A stretch of 64,000 nt of DNA from an uncultured Ramlibacter sp. (lineage in GTDB: Bacteria; Pseudomonadota; Gammaproteobacteria; Burkholderiales; Burkholderiaceae_C), in assembly GCF_936925435.1 (NCBI RefSeq), contig NZ_CAKZHQ010000005.1, positions 124,001-188,000 on the forward strand, written 5' to 3'. The notes beneath the pieces are model-generated. The model was not told the DNA's origin, did not search any database, and saw only the letters and a list, made by a program, of their open reading frames with translations. Of the stretch, positions 19,886 through 28,312 are shown piece after piece; within the stretch, counting starts at the first letter, position 1, and each line of letters starts with the position of its first letter. The position numbers were made by a program, and so were the translations under genes.

Positions 19886-19948
19886 GGGCGAGCGTCGTTG
19901 CGAATGAATCCGAGCCTCGCACCGTGCGGTGCTGCAACGCTCCTCGGA
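19886..19948 (-). ncRNA. SAH riboswitch
   Basis: On the minus strand the leader reads TCCGAGGAGCGTTGCAGC, then GAGGCTCGGAT, then CAACGACGCTCGCCC. CCGAG pairs with CTCGG, GAGCGTTG pairs with CAACGACGCTC, and the GAGGAGCG and GAGGCTCGG cores match the SAH-riboswitch consensus known upstream of ahcY. It starts right after the predicted transcription start and ends 73 bp before the ahcY ATG. Known members raise expression when SAH is high. Confidence 0.88.
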
Positions 19949-19956
19949 CAGGCGCA

Positions 19957-19962
19957 ATTATA
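19957..19962 (-). promoter_or_regulatory. -10 element of the ahcY operon promoter
   Basis: Consensus TATAAT on the minus strand, with a transcription start expected near 19950, at the 5-prime edge of the SAH riboswitch. The -35 region is weak (TTACGG at 18-bp spacing). Confidence 0.6.
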
Positions 19963-20027
19963 CGGAAGCGGCCAGCCCGACCGTAAGCAATCCGCCTAGC
20001 AGGCCCGGCATGCGTTACAAACACCCC

Positions 20028-21065
20028 ATGTCCCAACCAACCCAAATCCGACCGCCGATCGAACCCATGCTTGCCAAGGTGGCGCAGGAACTGCCCACCG
20101 GCGAAGGCTTTTTGTTCGAGCCCAAATGGGACGGCATCCGCGCCCTGGTCTTTCGCGACGCCAGCGGCGTCACCCTGCAAGGCCGTGACGGCAAGGCGCT
20201 GAACCGCCAGTTCCCGGAACTCGAAAAGGTGCTGGTCGAACAGCTGCCCCGAGGCTGCGTGCTCGACGGCGAGATCGTCGTCGCCGCTGCCGGCGGCCTG
20301 GACTTCGATGCCCTGCAGCAGCGCCTGCATCCGGCGCCCTCGCGCATCGCGCGGCTGGCCAAGGAAACGCCGGCCGCCTTCGTCGCTTTCGACCTGCTGG
20401 CCGCCGGCGGCGCCAGCACCATGGCGCTGGCGCAATCGGAGCGCCGGCTGCGGCTGGAGCGCCTGCTGGGCCAGGCCCGGGCGCCGCTGCACCTGACGCC
20501 GGCCACCAGCGACCGCGCCCAGGCGCAGGACTGGTTGCAGCGCTTCGCCGGCGCCGGGCTGGACGGGGTGATTGCCAAGCCAGGGGCCGCGACCTACCAG
20601 CCGGGCAAGCGCACCCTGTTCAAGATCAAGCACGAGCGCACCGCCGACTGCGTGGTGGCGGGCTTTCGCTGGCACAAGGAATTCACCGAAGGCGTGGTCG
20701 GCTCGCTGCTGCTGGGCCTGTATGACGATGCCGGCGTGCTGCAAAACGCCGGCGTCACCTCGGCGTTCAGCATGGAGACGCGCCGCCAGCTGGCGCTGGA
20801 GCTCGAACCGCTGCGTGCCAACGCCCTGCAGGACCATCCCTGGAAAGACGCGACCCAGGGCTGGGAACCGCTGCGGCCCGAACGGGTGGTGGAAGTGCAG
20901 TACGAACACCTGCAGGGTGAGCGTTTCCGCGACGCCACCGTCTTTGTGCGCTGGCGCGAGGACAAGGCGCCGCGCGACTGCGGCTACGGCCAGCTGGAGG
21001 TGGCCACGCCCACCGAGTTGGCGCAGGTCCTGGCCGGTGGCCGCAAAAGCGGGCCCAGGCCTTAA
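20028..21065 (+). CDS. ATP-dependent DNA ligase (LigC-like)
   Basis: 345 residues: nucleotidyltransferase domain with adenylation motif EPKWDGIRA (Lys near residue 38), GEIVV, a downstream motif CVVAGFRWHK, and a C-terminal OB-fold. No polymerase or nuclease domains are fused, so this is the stand-alone LigC-type ligase, likely for repair. The family calls for an N-terminus like PPIEPMLAK; ATG 20028 is used, with ATG 20010 possible. It is divergent from ahcY. Confidence 0.88.
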   Translation: MSQPTQIRPPIEPMLAKVAQELPTGEGFLFEPKWDGIRALVFRDASGVTLQGRDGKALNRQFPELEKVLVEQLPRGCVLDGEIVVAAAGGLDFDALQQRLHPAPSRIARLAKETPAAFVAFDLLAAGGASTMALAQSERRLRLERLLGQARAPLHLTPATSDRAQAQDWLQRFAGAGLDGVIAKPGAATYQPGKRTLFKIKHERTADCVVAGFRWHKEFTEGVVGSLLLGLYDDAGVLQNAGVTSAFSMETRRQLALELEPLRANALQDHPWKDATQGWEPLRPERVVEVQYEHLQGERFRDATVFVRWREDKAPRDCGYGQLEVATPTELAQVLAGGRKSGPRP

Positions 21066-21143
21066 AATCCGGGCTTCGCGCCGCCACCGGCGGTCGCGCC
21101 GGCCCCGCGGGCCGGCCCCTGTCCTCTCCCACCGGATTCCGCC

Positions 21144-22772
21144 TTGTCCTTCGCCGCCGAAACCCGCCGCCGCCGCACCTTTGCCATCATTTCCCACCCG
21201 GACGCCGGCAAGACCACGCTGACCGAGAAGCTGCTGCTGTTCTCCGGCGCGATCCAGATCGCCGGCTCGGTCAAGGCGCGCAAGGCCACACGCCACGCCA
21301 CCTCGGACTGGATGGAGATCGAAAAGCAGCGCGGCATCTCCGTCGCCTCCTCGGTGATGCAGATGCTGTACCGCGAGCACGTCATCAACCTGCTGGACAC
21401 GCCGGGCCACAAGGACTTCTCCGAAGACACCTACCGCGTGCTCACGGCGGTCGATTCGGCCCTGATGGTGATCGACGCGGCCAACGGCGTCGAAGCCCAG
21501 ACCCGGCGCCTGATCGAGGTCTGCCGCCAGCGCGACACGCCCATCATCACCTTCGTCAACAAGATGGACCGCGAGGTGCGCGAGCCCCTGGACATCCTGG
21601 ACGAGATCGAACGCGAGCTGGGCATGCCCTGCGTGCCCATGACCTGGCCGGTCGGCCAGGGCAAGACCTTCGGCGGCATCATGAACCTGCGCACGAAAAC
21701 CATGACGGTCTTCGACTCGGGCAAGGAACGCCTGCCGCAAGAGTTCGAGACCATAGACCTGGCCAACCGTGAGGAGCTGCTCAAGCGCTTCGGCCACGAG
21801 TTCGAGACCGCCGAGCAGAGCATGGAGCTGGCCATCGGCGCCTCGCCCACCTGGGACCACGAGGCCTTCCTGGCCGGCAAGCAGACGCCGGTGTTCTTCG
21901 GCTCGGGCGTCAACAACTTCGGCGTGATGGAAGTGCTGGACGCCCTGGTTGACCTGGCGCCCTCGCCGCAGCCGCGCACCTCGCAGCTGCTGGTCAACAG
22001 GCAGCCGGTGGTCAAGGAGATCAGGCCGGAGGACGCCAACTTCGCCGGCGTGGTGTTCAAGGTGCAGGCCAACATGGACGCCAACCACCGCGACCGCATC
22101 GCCTTCGTGCGCATGGCCTCGGGCAAGTACACGCCAGGCATGAAGCTCAAGGTCCAGCGCACCTCCAAAGAGCTGCGGCCGACCTCAGTCGTCACCTTCC
22201 TGTCGCAGCGGCGCGAGGCGGTGGACGAGGCCTACGCCGGCGACATCATCGGCTTCACCACCCATGGCGGCGTGCAGCTGGGCGACACCATCACCGACGG
22301 CGCGAATCTGCAGTTCACCGGCCTGCCCTTTTTCGCGCCCGAGCTGTTCACCACCGTCATCCTGAAGAACCCGCTGCGCACCAAGCAGCTGCAGCAGGGC
22401 CTGGCCCAGCTGGGCGAGGAAGGTGCGATCCAGGTCTTCCGCCCCGAGATCGGCGGCGCCATGCTGCTGGGCGCGGTCGGCCAGCTGCAGTTCGAGGTGG
22501 TGCAGCACCGCCTGAAGGCCGAGTACGACGCCGACGTGCGGCTGGAGTCCAGCCAGTACACAGGCGCGCGCTGGATCACGGCCGACACCCCGGCCGAGCT
22601 GCGGGCCTTCACCGACGCCTATCCGCAGCGCATGGCGCTGGACGCGGCCAACACCCTGGCCTTTCTGTGCACCAGCCCCTACGACGTGCGGCTGGCGCAG
22701 GAGCGCTTTCCCAAGATCCACTTCCACCCGCTGCGCGAACACGCCGGCCTGGCGCTGCAGAACGCGGGCTGA
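21144..22772 (+). CDS. prfC: Peptide chain release factor 3
   Basis: 542-residue GTPase that recycles RF1/RF2 from the ribosome. G motifs: SHPDAGKTT, DTPGHKDFSEDTYR, NKMDR; the domain II and III regions include GFTTHGGVQLGDTI and GAVGQLQFEVVQHRLKAEY. A TTG start is used because it begins the conserved SFAAETRRRRTFAIISHPDA; no upstream ATG fits. Confidence 0.96.
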   Translation: MSFAAETRRRRTFAIISHPDAGKTTLTEKLLLFSGAIQIAGSVKARKATRHATSDWMEIEKQRGISVASSVMQMLYREHVINLLDTPGHKDFSEDTYRVLTAVDSALMVIDAANGVEAQTRRLIEVCRQRDTPIITFVNKMDREVREPLDILDEIERELGMPCVPMTWPVGQGKTFGGIMNLRTKTMTVFDSGKERLPQEFETIDLANREELLKRFGHEFETAEQSMELAIGASPTWDHEAFLAGKQTPVFFGSGVNNFGVMEVLDALVDLAPSPQPRTSQLLVNRQPVVKEIRPEDANFAGVVFKVQANMDANHRDRIAFVRMASGKYTPGMKLKVQRTSKELRPTSVVTFLSQRREAVDEAYAGDIIGFTTHGGVQLGDTITDGANLQFTGLPFFAPELFTTVILKNPLRTKQLQQGLAQLGEEGAIQVFRPEIGGAMLLGAVGQLQFEVVQHRLKAEYDADVRLESSQYTGARWITADTPAELRAFTDAYPQRMALDAANTLAFLCTSPYDVRLAQERFPKIHFHPLREHAGLALQNAG

Positions 22773-22824
22773 GGCGGCGCGCGTGGATAATCGCGCGGAT
22801 TCCAACCGCACAGGAGCAGGCACC

Positions 22825-22968
22825 ATGATGGGTACCCACAGGCAAGCATTGCGCCGCACCGGCGCCGGCATCTTGCTAGTGCTCGCCGCGCTGCTGGCGG
22901 GCTGCGGCGGTGGCGGCGACAACGCCGGCACCTGCAACGGCAGCCCGGAAGTCTGCAACCAGAAATAG
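22825..22968 (+). CDS. Small lipoprotein
   Basis: 47 residues with an AGGAG site (22812-22816) before the ATG, a lipoprotein signal with lipobox LLAGC and a glycine-rich stub ending NGSPEVCNQK. Two further cysteines in TCNGSPEVC could form a disulfide. Function unknown; Comamonadaceae carry many very small lipoproteins of this build. Confidence 0.65.
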   Translation: MMGTHRQALRRTGAGILLVLAALLAGCGGGGDNAGTCNGSPEVCNQK

Positions 22969-23025
22969 GCTTTTGCCCTGCCACCGCGCCGCCGCGGCGC
23001 GGGGCCCGTTCCCTACCGTCCTGAC

Positions 23026-23820
23026 ATGCAACCCCTTGGCGACTTCCGGCCCGCGCCGGGCCAGATCACCGGCGTCTTCACCGACATCGACGACACCCTG
23101 ACCACCGACGGCGCCGTGCCCGCCAGCGTGCTGCGCTCGCTGACGGCGCTGCGCGATGCCGGCCTGCACGTCATTCCCATCACCGGCCGGCCTGTGGGCT
23201 GGAGCGAGCCCTTCGCCCTGGCCTGGCCAGTCGACGCCATCGTCGCCGAGAACGGCGCCGTGGCACTGGTGCGCCAGGACGACGGCAGCCTGCGCAAGCT
23301 CTACCAGCAGGACGAAGCCACCCGCACTGCCAACTACGCGCGCATGCAGCAGGTGGCGCAGCGCGTGGTGCGCGAGGTGCCCGGCGCCACCATCTCGCGC
23401 GACAGCGTGGGCCGCGAGACCGACATCGCCATCGACCACAGCGAGTTCGTCCACCTGCCGGCCGAGGGCATCGCCCAGGCCGTGCGGCTGATGCAGGAGG
23501 CGGGCATGAACGCCACCGTCAGCTCCATCCACATCAACGGCTGGTACGGCGGGCACAACAAGCTGGCCGGTGCACGCTGGATCCTGCGCGAACTGTTCGG
23601 CCGCGCGCTGGACGCCGAGATCGACCGCTGGGTCTATGTGGGCGACTCGACCAACGACGTGCTGATGTTCGAGCACTTCCCGCACAGCGTGGGCGTGGCC
23701 AACATCCGCCGCTTCGAGGCGCAGCTGACGCACGCGCCGCGCTATATCACGCCCAGCGAGCGCGGCGAGGGCTTCGGCGAGGTCGTGCAGGCCCTTCTTT
23801 CAAGCCAAACAGGCCGCTAG
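23026..23820 (+). CDS. HAD-superfamily (IIB) phosphatase
   Basis: 264 residues. HAD motif I is FTDIDDTLTTDG, motif II PITGRP, and motif III/IV WVYVGDSTNDVLMFEHFPHS, with a type IIB cap between. This class hydrolyses sugar phosphates or phosphoglycerates; the substrate cannot be assigned. The last codons and the stop (TAG 23818-23820) lie inside a dispersed repeat, so the C-terminus LLSSQTGR is repeat-derived. Confidence 0.85.
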   Translation: MQPLGDFRPAPGQITGVFTDIDDTLTTDGAVPASVLRSLTALRDAGLHVIPITGRPVGWSEPFALAWPVDAIVAENGAVALVRQDDGSLRKLYQQDEATRTANYARMQQVAQRVVREVPGATISRDSVGRETDIAIDHSEFVHLPAEGIAQAVRLMQEAGMNATVSSIHINGWYGGHNKLAGARWILRELFGRALDAEIDRWVYVGDSTNDVLMFEHFPHSVGVANIRRFEAQLTHAPRYITPSERGEGFGEVVQALLSSQTGR

Positions 23821-23856
23821 CCCCCGTCCAATGGACGCGAGGCGCTATCGAAAGAT
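23797..23856 (-). repeat. Dispersed GATAGC/GCTAGC element, copy E (across stop codon of HAD phosphatase)
   Basis: Plus-strand order CTTTCAAGCC, GGCCGCTAGCCCCCG, GGCGCTATCGAAAGATG matches copy A closely, including the spacing. The TAG within GCTAGC provides the stop codon of the upstream gene; the far end lies in the 42-bp gap before the convergent receptor gene. Confidence 0.65.
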
Positions 23857-23862
23857 GAGCAA

Positions 23863-24834
23863 TCAGCCGGGCTTGGCCAGGCCCAGCTTCTCCACCAGGG
23901 CCTTCTCGGTGGCGAAGGTGTCCTGCGCGAACTTGGTGTACGCGCTGCTGCTCATGTACATGGGCAGCATGTCGTAGCGCGCCAGGGCGGCGACGTAGCT
24001 GGGGTCTTCCATCGCCTTCTTGAAGGCGTCATGCAACTTGGCCACCACGTCGGTCGGCGTGCCGCGCGGCGCGCCGATGCCAAAGGGCGAGTTCTGCACG
24101 ATGTTGATGCCCAGCTCCTTGAGCGTGGGCGCATCGGCGAACTTGTCCAGGCGCTTCTCGCCCCAGGTGTTGAGCACGCGGATCTTGCCGGCCTGCACCA
24201 GGGGCGCGAAGCCGGTGGAGTCGGCCGCCGCCATGATGTGGCCGCCGCTGATGGCCACCGCCAGGTCGGCGCTGCCCTTGAACGGGATGTGATTGAGCTG
24301 GATGCCCAGCTGCTGGGCGATCAGCTCGGTGGTCAGGTGCGGGCTGGTCAGGGTGCCGGTCGAGCCGTAGCTGAGCTTGCCGGGGTTGGCCTTGGCATAG
24401 GCGACGAAGTCGGCCCAGTTCTTGATCGGGCTGTCATTGGGCACGACGATGCCGAAGGCGTAGCCGGTGACGTTGATGACGTAGCTGATGTCCTTGACCG
24501 GATCCCAGCTGATCTTGGTGGTGTAGGGCAGGCGGAACACGCCCAGCGGAATCTGCGCCACGGTGTAGCCGTCGGCCGCCGAGGACTGCAGCTGCTGGGC
24601 CGGCAGGGTGCCGCCGGCGCCGGGCTTGTTTTCCACCACCACTTGCTGGCCCAGGATTTTTCCGGCGTTGTCGGCCAGCTGGCGCATGGTGATGTCCGTG
24701 GGACCGCCGGCGGGGAAGGCGATGACCAGCTTGATGGGCTTGGCCGGGAAGGTGGTGGCGGACTGGGCAAAGCTGTGGATGGCGGGGGCGGCCAGGCTTG
24801 CGGCGGCAAGCTGGACGAGGTGGCGGCGGCGCAT
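23863..24834 (-). CDS. Bug-family (tripartite tricarboxylate type) periplasmic receptor
   Basis: 323 residues, signal peptide with MRRRHLVQLAAASLAAPA and mature start near FPAKPIKLVIAFPAGGPTDI, the Bug hallmark; VVENKPGAGGTLPAQQL and GYTVAQIP follow. Binds a small carboxylate in the periplasm. No TctA/TctB membrane genes are nearby, so it is an orphan receptor as usual in this group. Divergent from a GntR regulator, 134 bp away, which probably controls it. Confidence 0.9.
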   Translation of the reverse strand: MRRRHLVQLAAASLAAPAIHSFAQSATTFPAKPIKLVIAFPAGGPTDITMRQLADNAGKILGQQVVVENKPGAGGTLPAQQLQSSAADGYTVAQIPLGVFRLPYTTKISWDPVKDISYVINVTGYAFGIVVPNDSPIKNWADFVAYAKANPGKLSYGSTGTLTSPHLTTELIAQQLGIQLNHIPFKGSADLAVAISGGHIMAAADSTGFAPLVQAGKIRVLNTWGEKRLDKFADAPTLKELGINIVQNSPFGIGAPRGTPTDVVAKLHDAFKKAMEDPSYVAALARYDMLPMYMSSSAYTKFAQDTFATEKALVEKLGLAKPG

Positions 24835-24968
24835 GGAAGGTCTCCTGAAATGGTTGCCGCCATTGGACCCGCCTCTTGCGGCACGGGCAATCGGGACTCT
24901 CCCGGCTGTGCCCGCTCGCTGTGCAGAACAAGCTGGGCACGCGCATTTGTAGAATCGCGCCACCCGCC

Positions 24969-25691
24969 ATGTCCGCCGCCGAGCTTCCACCCTCCCCCAT
25001 CGAACGGCCGCGCCTGTCCGACACGGTCTATGGCCAGCTGCTGCAGGACATCATGGCCGGCGGGCTGGCGCCGGGCGACCGCCTGGCCACCGAGCTGCAG
25101 CTGGCGCAGCGCTTCTCGGTGTCGCGGCCGGTGGTGCGCGAGGCGCTGCAGCGCCTGCAGACCGACGGCGTGGTGATCTCGCGCCAGGGTTCGGGCACCT
25201 ATGTGCAGCGCAGCCCCTCGCAGCGCGTGGCCGAACTCACCAGCGAATACAGCCTGCACGAGGTGCTGCAATGCCTGGAGCTGCGGCTGGCGCTGGAAGA
25301 GTTGTCGGCCCGGCTGGCGGCGCGCAACCGCACGGAAGACCAGCTGCGCAGCATCGAGCAGACCCGGCTGGCCCTGCACCAGGTCTTTGGCCAGGGGCCG
25401 CAGGCCAAGGAAGCCGACTACGCCTTCCACCGCGCCATTGCCGTGGGCTCGGGCAACCCCATGCTGGTGGAGGCGCTCGACCAGCTGGCCGACCGCGTCA
25501 AGGGCGGCATGAACGTGACGCTGTCGCTGACCCGCGAGGCCTCGGACCAGCGCCGCGCCCGGGTGCTGGACGAGCACGACCGCATCGTCCATGCCATCCG
25601 CATCGGTGACGCCGACAGCGCCGGCATCGCCATGCGCTACCACCTGGACCAGGCCCGCAACCGCCTGCTGGACCGGCATCTGGACAGGTAA
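24969..25691 (+). CDS. GntR-family regulator, FadR/FCD type
   Basis: 240 residues: winged HTH (about 15-80, TELQLAQRFSVSRPVVREAL and GVVISRQGSGTYVQ) and a helical FCD ligand domain. This class responds to carboxylates and sugar acids. It lies between a divergent Bug receptor and a downstream DapA-like gene, so it is the likely local regulator. Confidence 0.9.
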   Translation: MSAAELPPSPIERPRLSDTVYGQLLQDIMAGGLAPGDRLATELQLAQRFSVSRPVVREALQRLQTDGVVISRQGSGTYVQRSPSQRVAELTSEYSLHEVLQCLELRLALEELSARLAARNRTEDQLRSIEQTRLALHQVFGQGPQAKEADYAFHRAIAVGSGNPMLVEALDQLADRVKGGMNVTLSLTREASDQRRARVLDEHDRIVHAIRIGDADSAGIAMRYHLDQARNRLLDRHLDR

Positions 25692-25699
25692 ACCCCAGG

Positions 25700-25738
25700 T
25701 TTACAACTTCGCGGTTGATTGGTAAAGTTGTCAAACAA
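25700..25738. promoter_or_regulatory. Candidate GntR operator before the DapA-like gene
   Basis: TTTACAACTT (25700-25709) and AAGTTGTCAAA (25725-25735) form an inverted repeat with one mismatch, and TTGTCAAACAA (25728-25738) contains the TTGT-N3-ACAA arrangement seen in FCD-regulator sites. It lies between the GntR gene and its probable target. Confidence 0.4.
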
Positions 25739-25782
25739 ATGGGCGTGCGCCTGTTTGCGCCCAACTTTTCCAGGACTGCATC

Positions 25783-26730
25783 TTGAAAACCACCTCCGTC
25801 ACGCCCGCCGACCTGCGCGGCTCCGTCCTCGCCGTTCCCCCGATGCCGCGCAATGCGGACGGCAGCTTCCACGCCGAAGGCAACCGCCGCGTGCTGGCCC
25901 ACCTGCGCGCCGGCAGCGTCACCACCTTCATGTATGGCGGCAATGCCAACTTCTACAACCTGGGTGTGGCCGAACTGGGCCGCGTGCTCGACAGCCTGAC
26001 CCCCCTGCTGGCAGCGGGCGACTGGCTGATCCCCTCGGTGGGCGCCGACTACGGCAAGGCCGCCGAGCAGATCGACCTGCTGCGCGAACGCGCCTTTCCC
26101 ACCGCCATGGTCCTGCCGCTGCGCTTCCCGGCCACGCCGGCTGGCGCCGCCAGCGGCATCGGCAAGCTGGCCGCGCGCTACGGCAAGCCGGTGATCGCCT
26201 ACGTCAAGGATGAGGGCTACATCGACAACAAGGAACTGGCCGCCCTGGTCAAGGACGGCGCGGTCTGCGCCGTCAAGTACGCCATCGTGCGCGACGATCC
26301 GAAGAAGGACGCTGTGCTGGCCGACCTGGTGCAGCGCGTCGACCCCAACATCCTGATCAGCGGCATCGGCGAGCGGCCGGTGATCGACCACTTCCGCAGC
26401 TTCGGCCTGCGCGCCTTCACCTCGGGCTCGACCTGCGTGGCGCCGGCATTGTCCAACCGCATCCGCGAAGCCCTGCACGCCAACGACGATGCCAGCGCCG
26501 CCGCCACGCGCGAACTGTTCATCCCGCTGGAAGACGCACGCGACAAGTACTCGCCCATCCGCATCCTGCATGCGGCCGTGGAGTTGGCCGGCATCGCAGC
26601 CACCGGCCCGATCGGCGAGTTCCTCTCCGTCATCGGCGACCCCAAGGTGCTGGCCGAACTGGCGCCCATCGCGCGCGCCCTGCTGGCGCACAACGACGCG
26701 GCCCTCGGACAGCAGCGCCAAGCCGCCTGA
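25783..26730 (+). CDS. DapA-superfamily aldolase/dehydratase
   Basis: 315 residues from a TTG with AGGA upstream. TIM-barrel lyase of the dihydrodipicolinate synthase superfamily: catalytic Tyr140 in VIAYVKDEGY and Schiff-base Lys165 in VCAVKYAIV. The substrate loop is PSVGADYGKAAEQ, and the C-terminal part resembles keto-deoxy sugar acid dehydratases more than true DapA. Between a GntR/FCD regulator and a Bug receptor it probably works on an imported sugar acid. Confidence 0.82.
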   Translation: MKTTSVTPADLRGSVLAVPPMPRNADGSFHAEGNRRVLAHLRAGSVTTFMYGGNANFYNLGVAELGRVLDSLTPLLAAGDWLIPSVGADYGKAAEQIDLLRERAFPTAMVLPLRFPATPAGAASGIGKLAARYGKPVIAYVKDEGYIDNKELAALVKDGAVCAVKYAIVRDDPKKDAVLADLVQRVDPNILISGIGERPVIDHFRSFGLRAFTSGSTCVAPALSNRIREALHANDDASAAATRELFIPLEDARDKYSPIRILHAAVELAGIAATGPIGEFLSVIGDPKVLAELAPIARALLAHNDAALGQQRQAA

Positions 26731-26823
26731 GTGCGGCCTGTACATGGCCAGCTCGCACTCGCTGTACGCGCTGTACGTGGAAGCGCACGGCGCCATCTGA
26801 TTTCAAAAACAAGGAGACAAGAC

Positions 26824-27804
26824 ATGAACCTCATCAAACGCAAATCCCTGATCGCGCTGGCGGCCGCCGCGCTGCTGCCCCTGGGCGCGCTGGCCCAGGC
26901 ACCCTGGCCGGCACCCGGCCAGACCATCAAGATCATCGTCCCCTTCCCGGCCGGCGGCGCTTCCGACCAGATCGGCCGCATCGTCGCCAAGGCCCTGGGT
27001 GACGAGCTCAAGGCCACGGTGGTGGTGGAAAACCGCTCGGGCGCCAACGGCGGCGTCGGCGCCGCGGTGGTGGCCAAGGCGGCGCCGGACGGCTACACCC
27101 TGCTGGTTGGCAGCATCGGTGTCTTCGCCATCAATGCCGGCCTGTACAGCAAGCTGCCCTACGACCCGCTCAAGGACTTCGCGCCGATCTCCGTGCTGGT
27201 CTCCACGCCCAACGTGCTGGTGGTGCCGGCCAACTCGAAGTTCAATACGGCGCAGGAGCTGGCGGACTTCATGAAGAAGAACCCCGGCAAGCTGTCCTAT
27301 GCATCCTCCGGTGCGGGTTCGTCCGACCACCTGACGGCGGAGCTGTACAAGAAGGCCATCGGCGGCTATGCGGTCCACATCCCCTACCGCGGCGGCGCGC
27401 CTGCCATGCAGGACATCATTGCCGGCCAGGCCGACTTCATGTTCAGCAACCTGGGCCCGGCCATGCCCTTCATCAAGGCTGGCAAGATGAAGGCCCTGAT
27501 GCTGACGGCCGCCAAGCCGGCAACGCAGCTGCCCGACGTGCCGATCGCCGCGAAGACCGGCGCCAACATCGAGGTCACCAGCTGGCAGGCCTTCGCCGCG
27601 CCGGCCGGCACGCCACCGGCCATCGTGCAGCGCCTGAGCCAGATCGCGGTCAAGGCCATGGCCGCGCCCGACGTCAAGGAGCGCATGGCCAACCAGGCCT
27701 TCGACATCGTCGCCAACAACCCGGCCGAGTTCAGCGATTTCCTGAAGAAGGAAGTGGCGCGCTGGAAGCTGGCGGTCAAGGAATCGGGCGCCGGCCTGGA
27801 CTGA
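26824..27804 (+). CDS. Bug-family periplasmic receptor
   Basis: 326 residues; signal peptide ends GALAQ, then the Bug hallmark IKIIVPFPAGGASDQIGRIV, VVENRSGANGGVGA and DGYTLLVGS. A GGAG site precedes the ATG by 7 bp. Co-directional with the DapA-like gene, 93 bp downstream, so likely the receptor feeding that pathway. Confidence 0.92.
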   Translation: MNLIKRKSLIALAAAALLPLGALAQAPWPAPGQTIKIIVPFPAGGASDQIGRIVAKALGDELKATVVVENRSGANGGVGAAVVAKAAPDGYTLLVGSIGVFAINAGLYSKLPYDPLKDFAPISVLVSTPNVLVVPANSKFNTAQELADFMKKNPGKLSYASSGAGSSDHLTAELYKKAIGGYAVHIPYRGGAPAMQDIIAGQADFMFSNLGPAMPFIKAGKMKALMLTAAKPATQLPDVPIAAKTGANIEVTSWQAFAAPAGTPPAIVQRLSQIAVKAMAAPDVKERMANQAFDIVANNPAEFSDFLKKEVARWKLAVKESGAGLD

Positions 27805-27813
27805 TTCTTGCTC

Positions 27814-27832
27814 CCGGGGCGTATAGCCCCGG
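27814..27832 (+). terminator. Hairpin after Bug receptor gene
   Basis: CCGGGGC (27814-27820) and GCCCCGG (27826-27832) pair perfectly around GTATA, 10 bp past the stop. Only a short T-rich tail (TTGCGTGCCCTTGG) follows, so it is a modest terminator or a transcript-stabilising hairpin. Confidence 0.45.
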
Positions 27833-27833
27833 T

Positions 27834-27864
27834 TGCGTGCCCTTGGTGTTCTTCGTTGTGAGCC
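27834..27864 (-). repeat. Fragment of a CACGAAGAACAC-type repeat
   Basis: The minus strand reads GGCTCACAACGAAGAACACC followed by AAGGGCACGC, which resembles a tandem CACGAAGGACACGAAG-like intergenic motif that I recall from many bacterial genomes. Only one degenerate unit is present, so identity is tentative. Confidence 0.35.
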
Positions 27865-27904
27865 AATGGACAGCAGCCCAACCCGGTTCCTGACCTTCAA
27901 CACC

Positions 27905-28312
27905 ATGACACGCATCCACATGACCGCCGGCGGTCACCGCTTCGTCGCCGAAACCCACCCCGACGCGCCCCAGACCGTGGCCGCATTCCTGAAGCTGCTG
28001 CCCTACCGGCAAAAGCTGATCCACGTGCGATGGAGCGGCGAAGGCTGCTGGATCCCGATGGGCGACTTCGAGCTGGGCGTGGGCTACGAGAACCACACCA
28101 GCCACCCTTCGGTGGGCGACATCCTGTTCTACCCCGGCGGCTACAGCGAGACCGAGATCATCCTGGCCTACGGCAGCTGCAGCTTCTCCAGCAAGATGGG
28201 CCAGCTCGCCGGCAACCACTTCCTGACCATCGTCGAGGGCCGAGAGCACCTGCGGGAGCTGGGCACGCGCACGCTCTGGGAAGGCGCGCAGGACGTGGAG
28301 TTCTCGCTGTGA
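27905..28312 (+). CDS. DUF3830-family cyclophilin-like protein
   Basis: 135 residues with the DUF3830 pattern: VAAFLKLLPYRQKLIHVRWS, GDILFYPGGYSETEIILAYG and NHFLTIVEGREHLRELG. The fold is a cyclophilin-like barrel without known catalysis; members often sit next to amidohydrolases acting on nitrogen heterocycles. The next gene, an amidohydrolase, starts on the stop of this one (GTGA). No strong ribosome-binding site at ATG 27905. Confidence 0.8.
   Translation: MTRIHMTAGGHRFVAETHPDAPQTVAAFLKLLPYRQKLIHVRWSGEGCWIPMGDFELGVGYENHTSHPSVGDILFYPGGYSETEIILAYGSCSFSSKMGQLAGNHFLTIVEGREHLRELGTRTLWEGAQDVEFSL

Noticed and set aside
19872..22088. 738-codon minus-strand open frame opposite the ligase and prfC
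   Set aside because: Composition is typical of antisense frames in high-GC DNA, and it covers two well-supported plus-strand genes.
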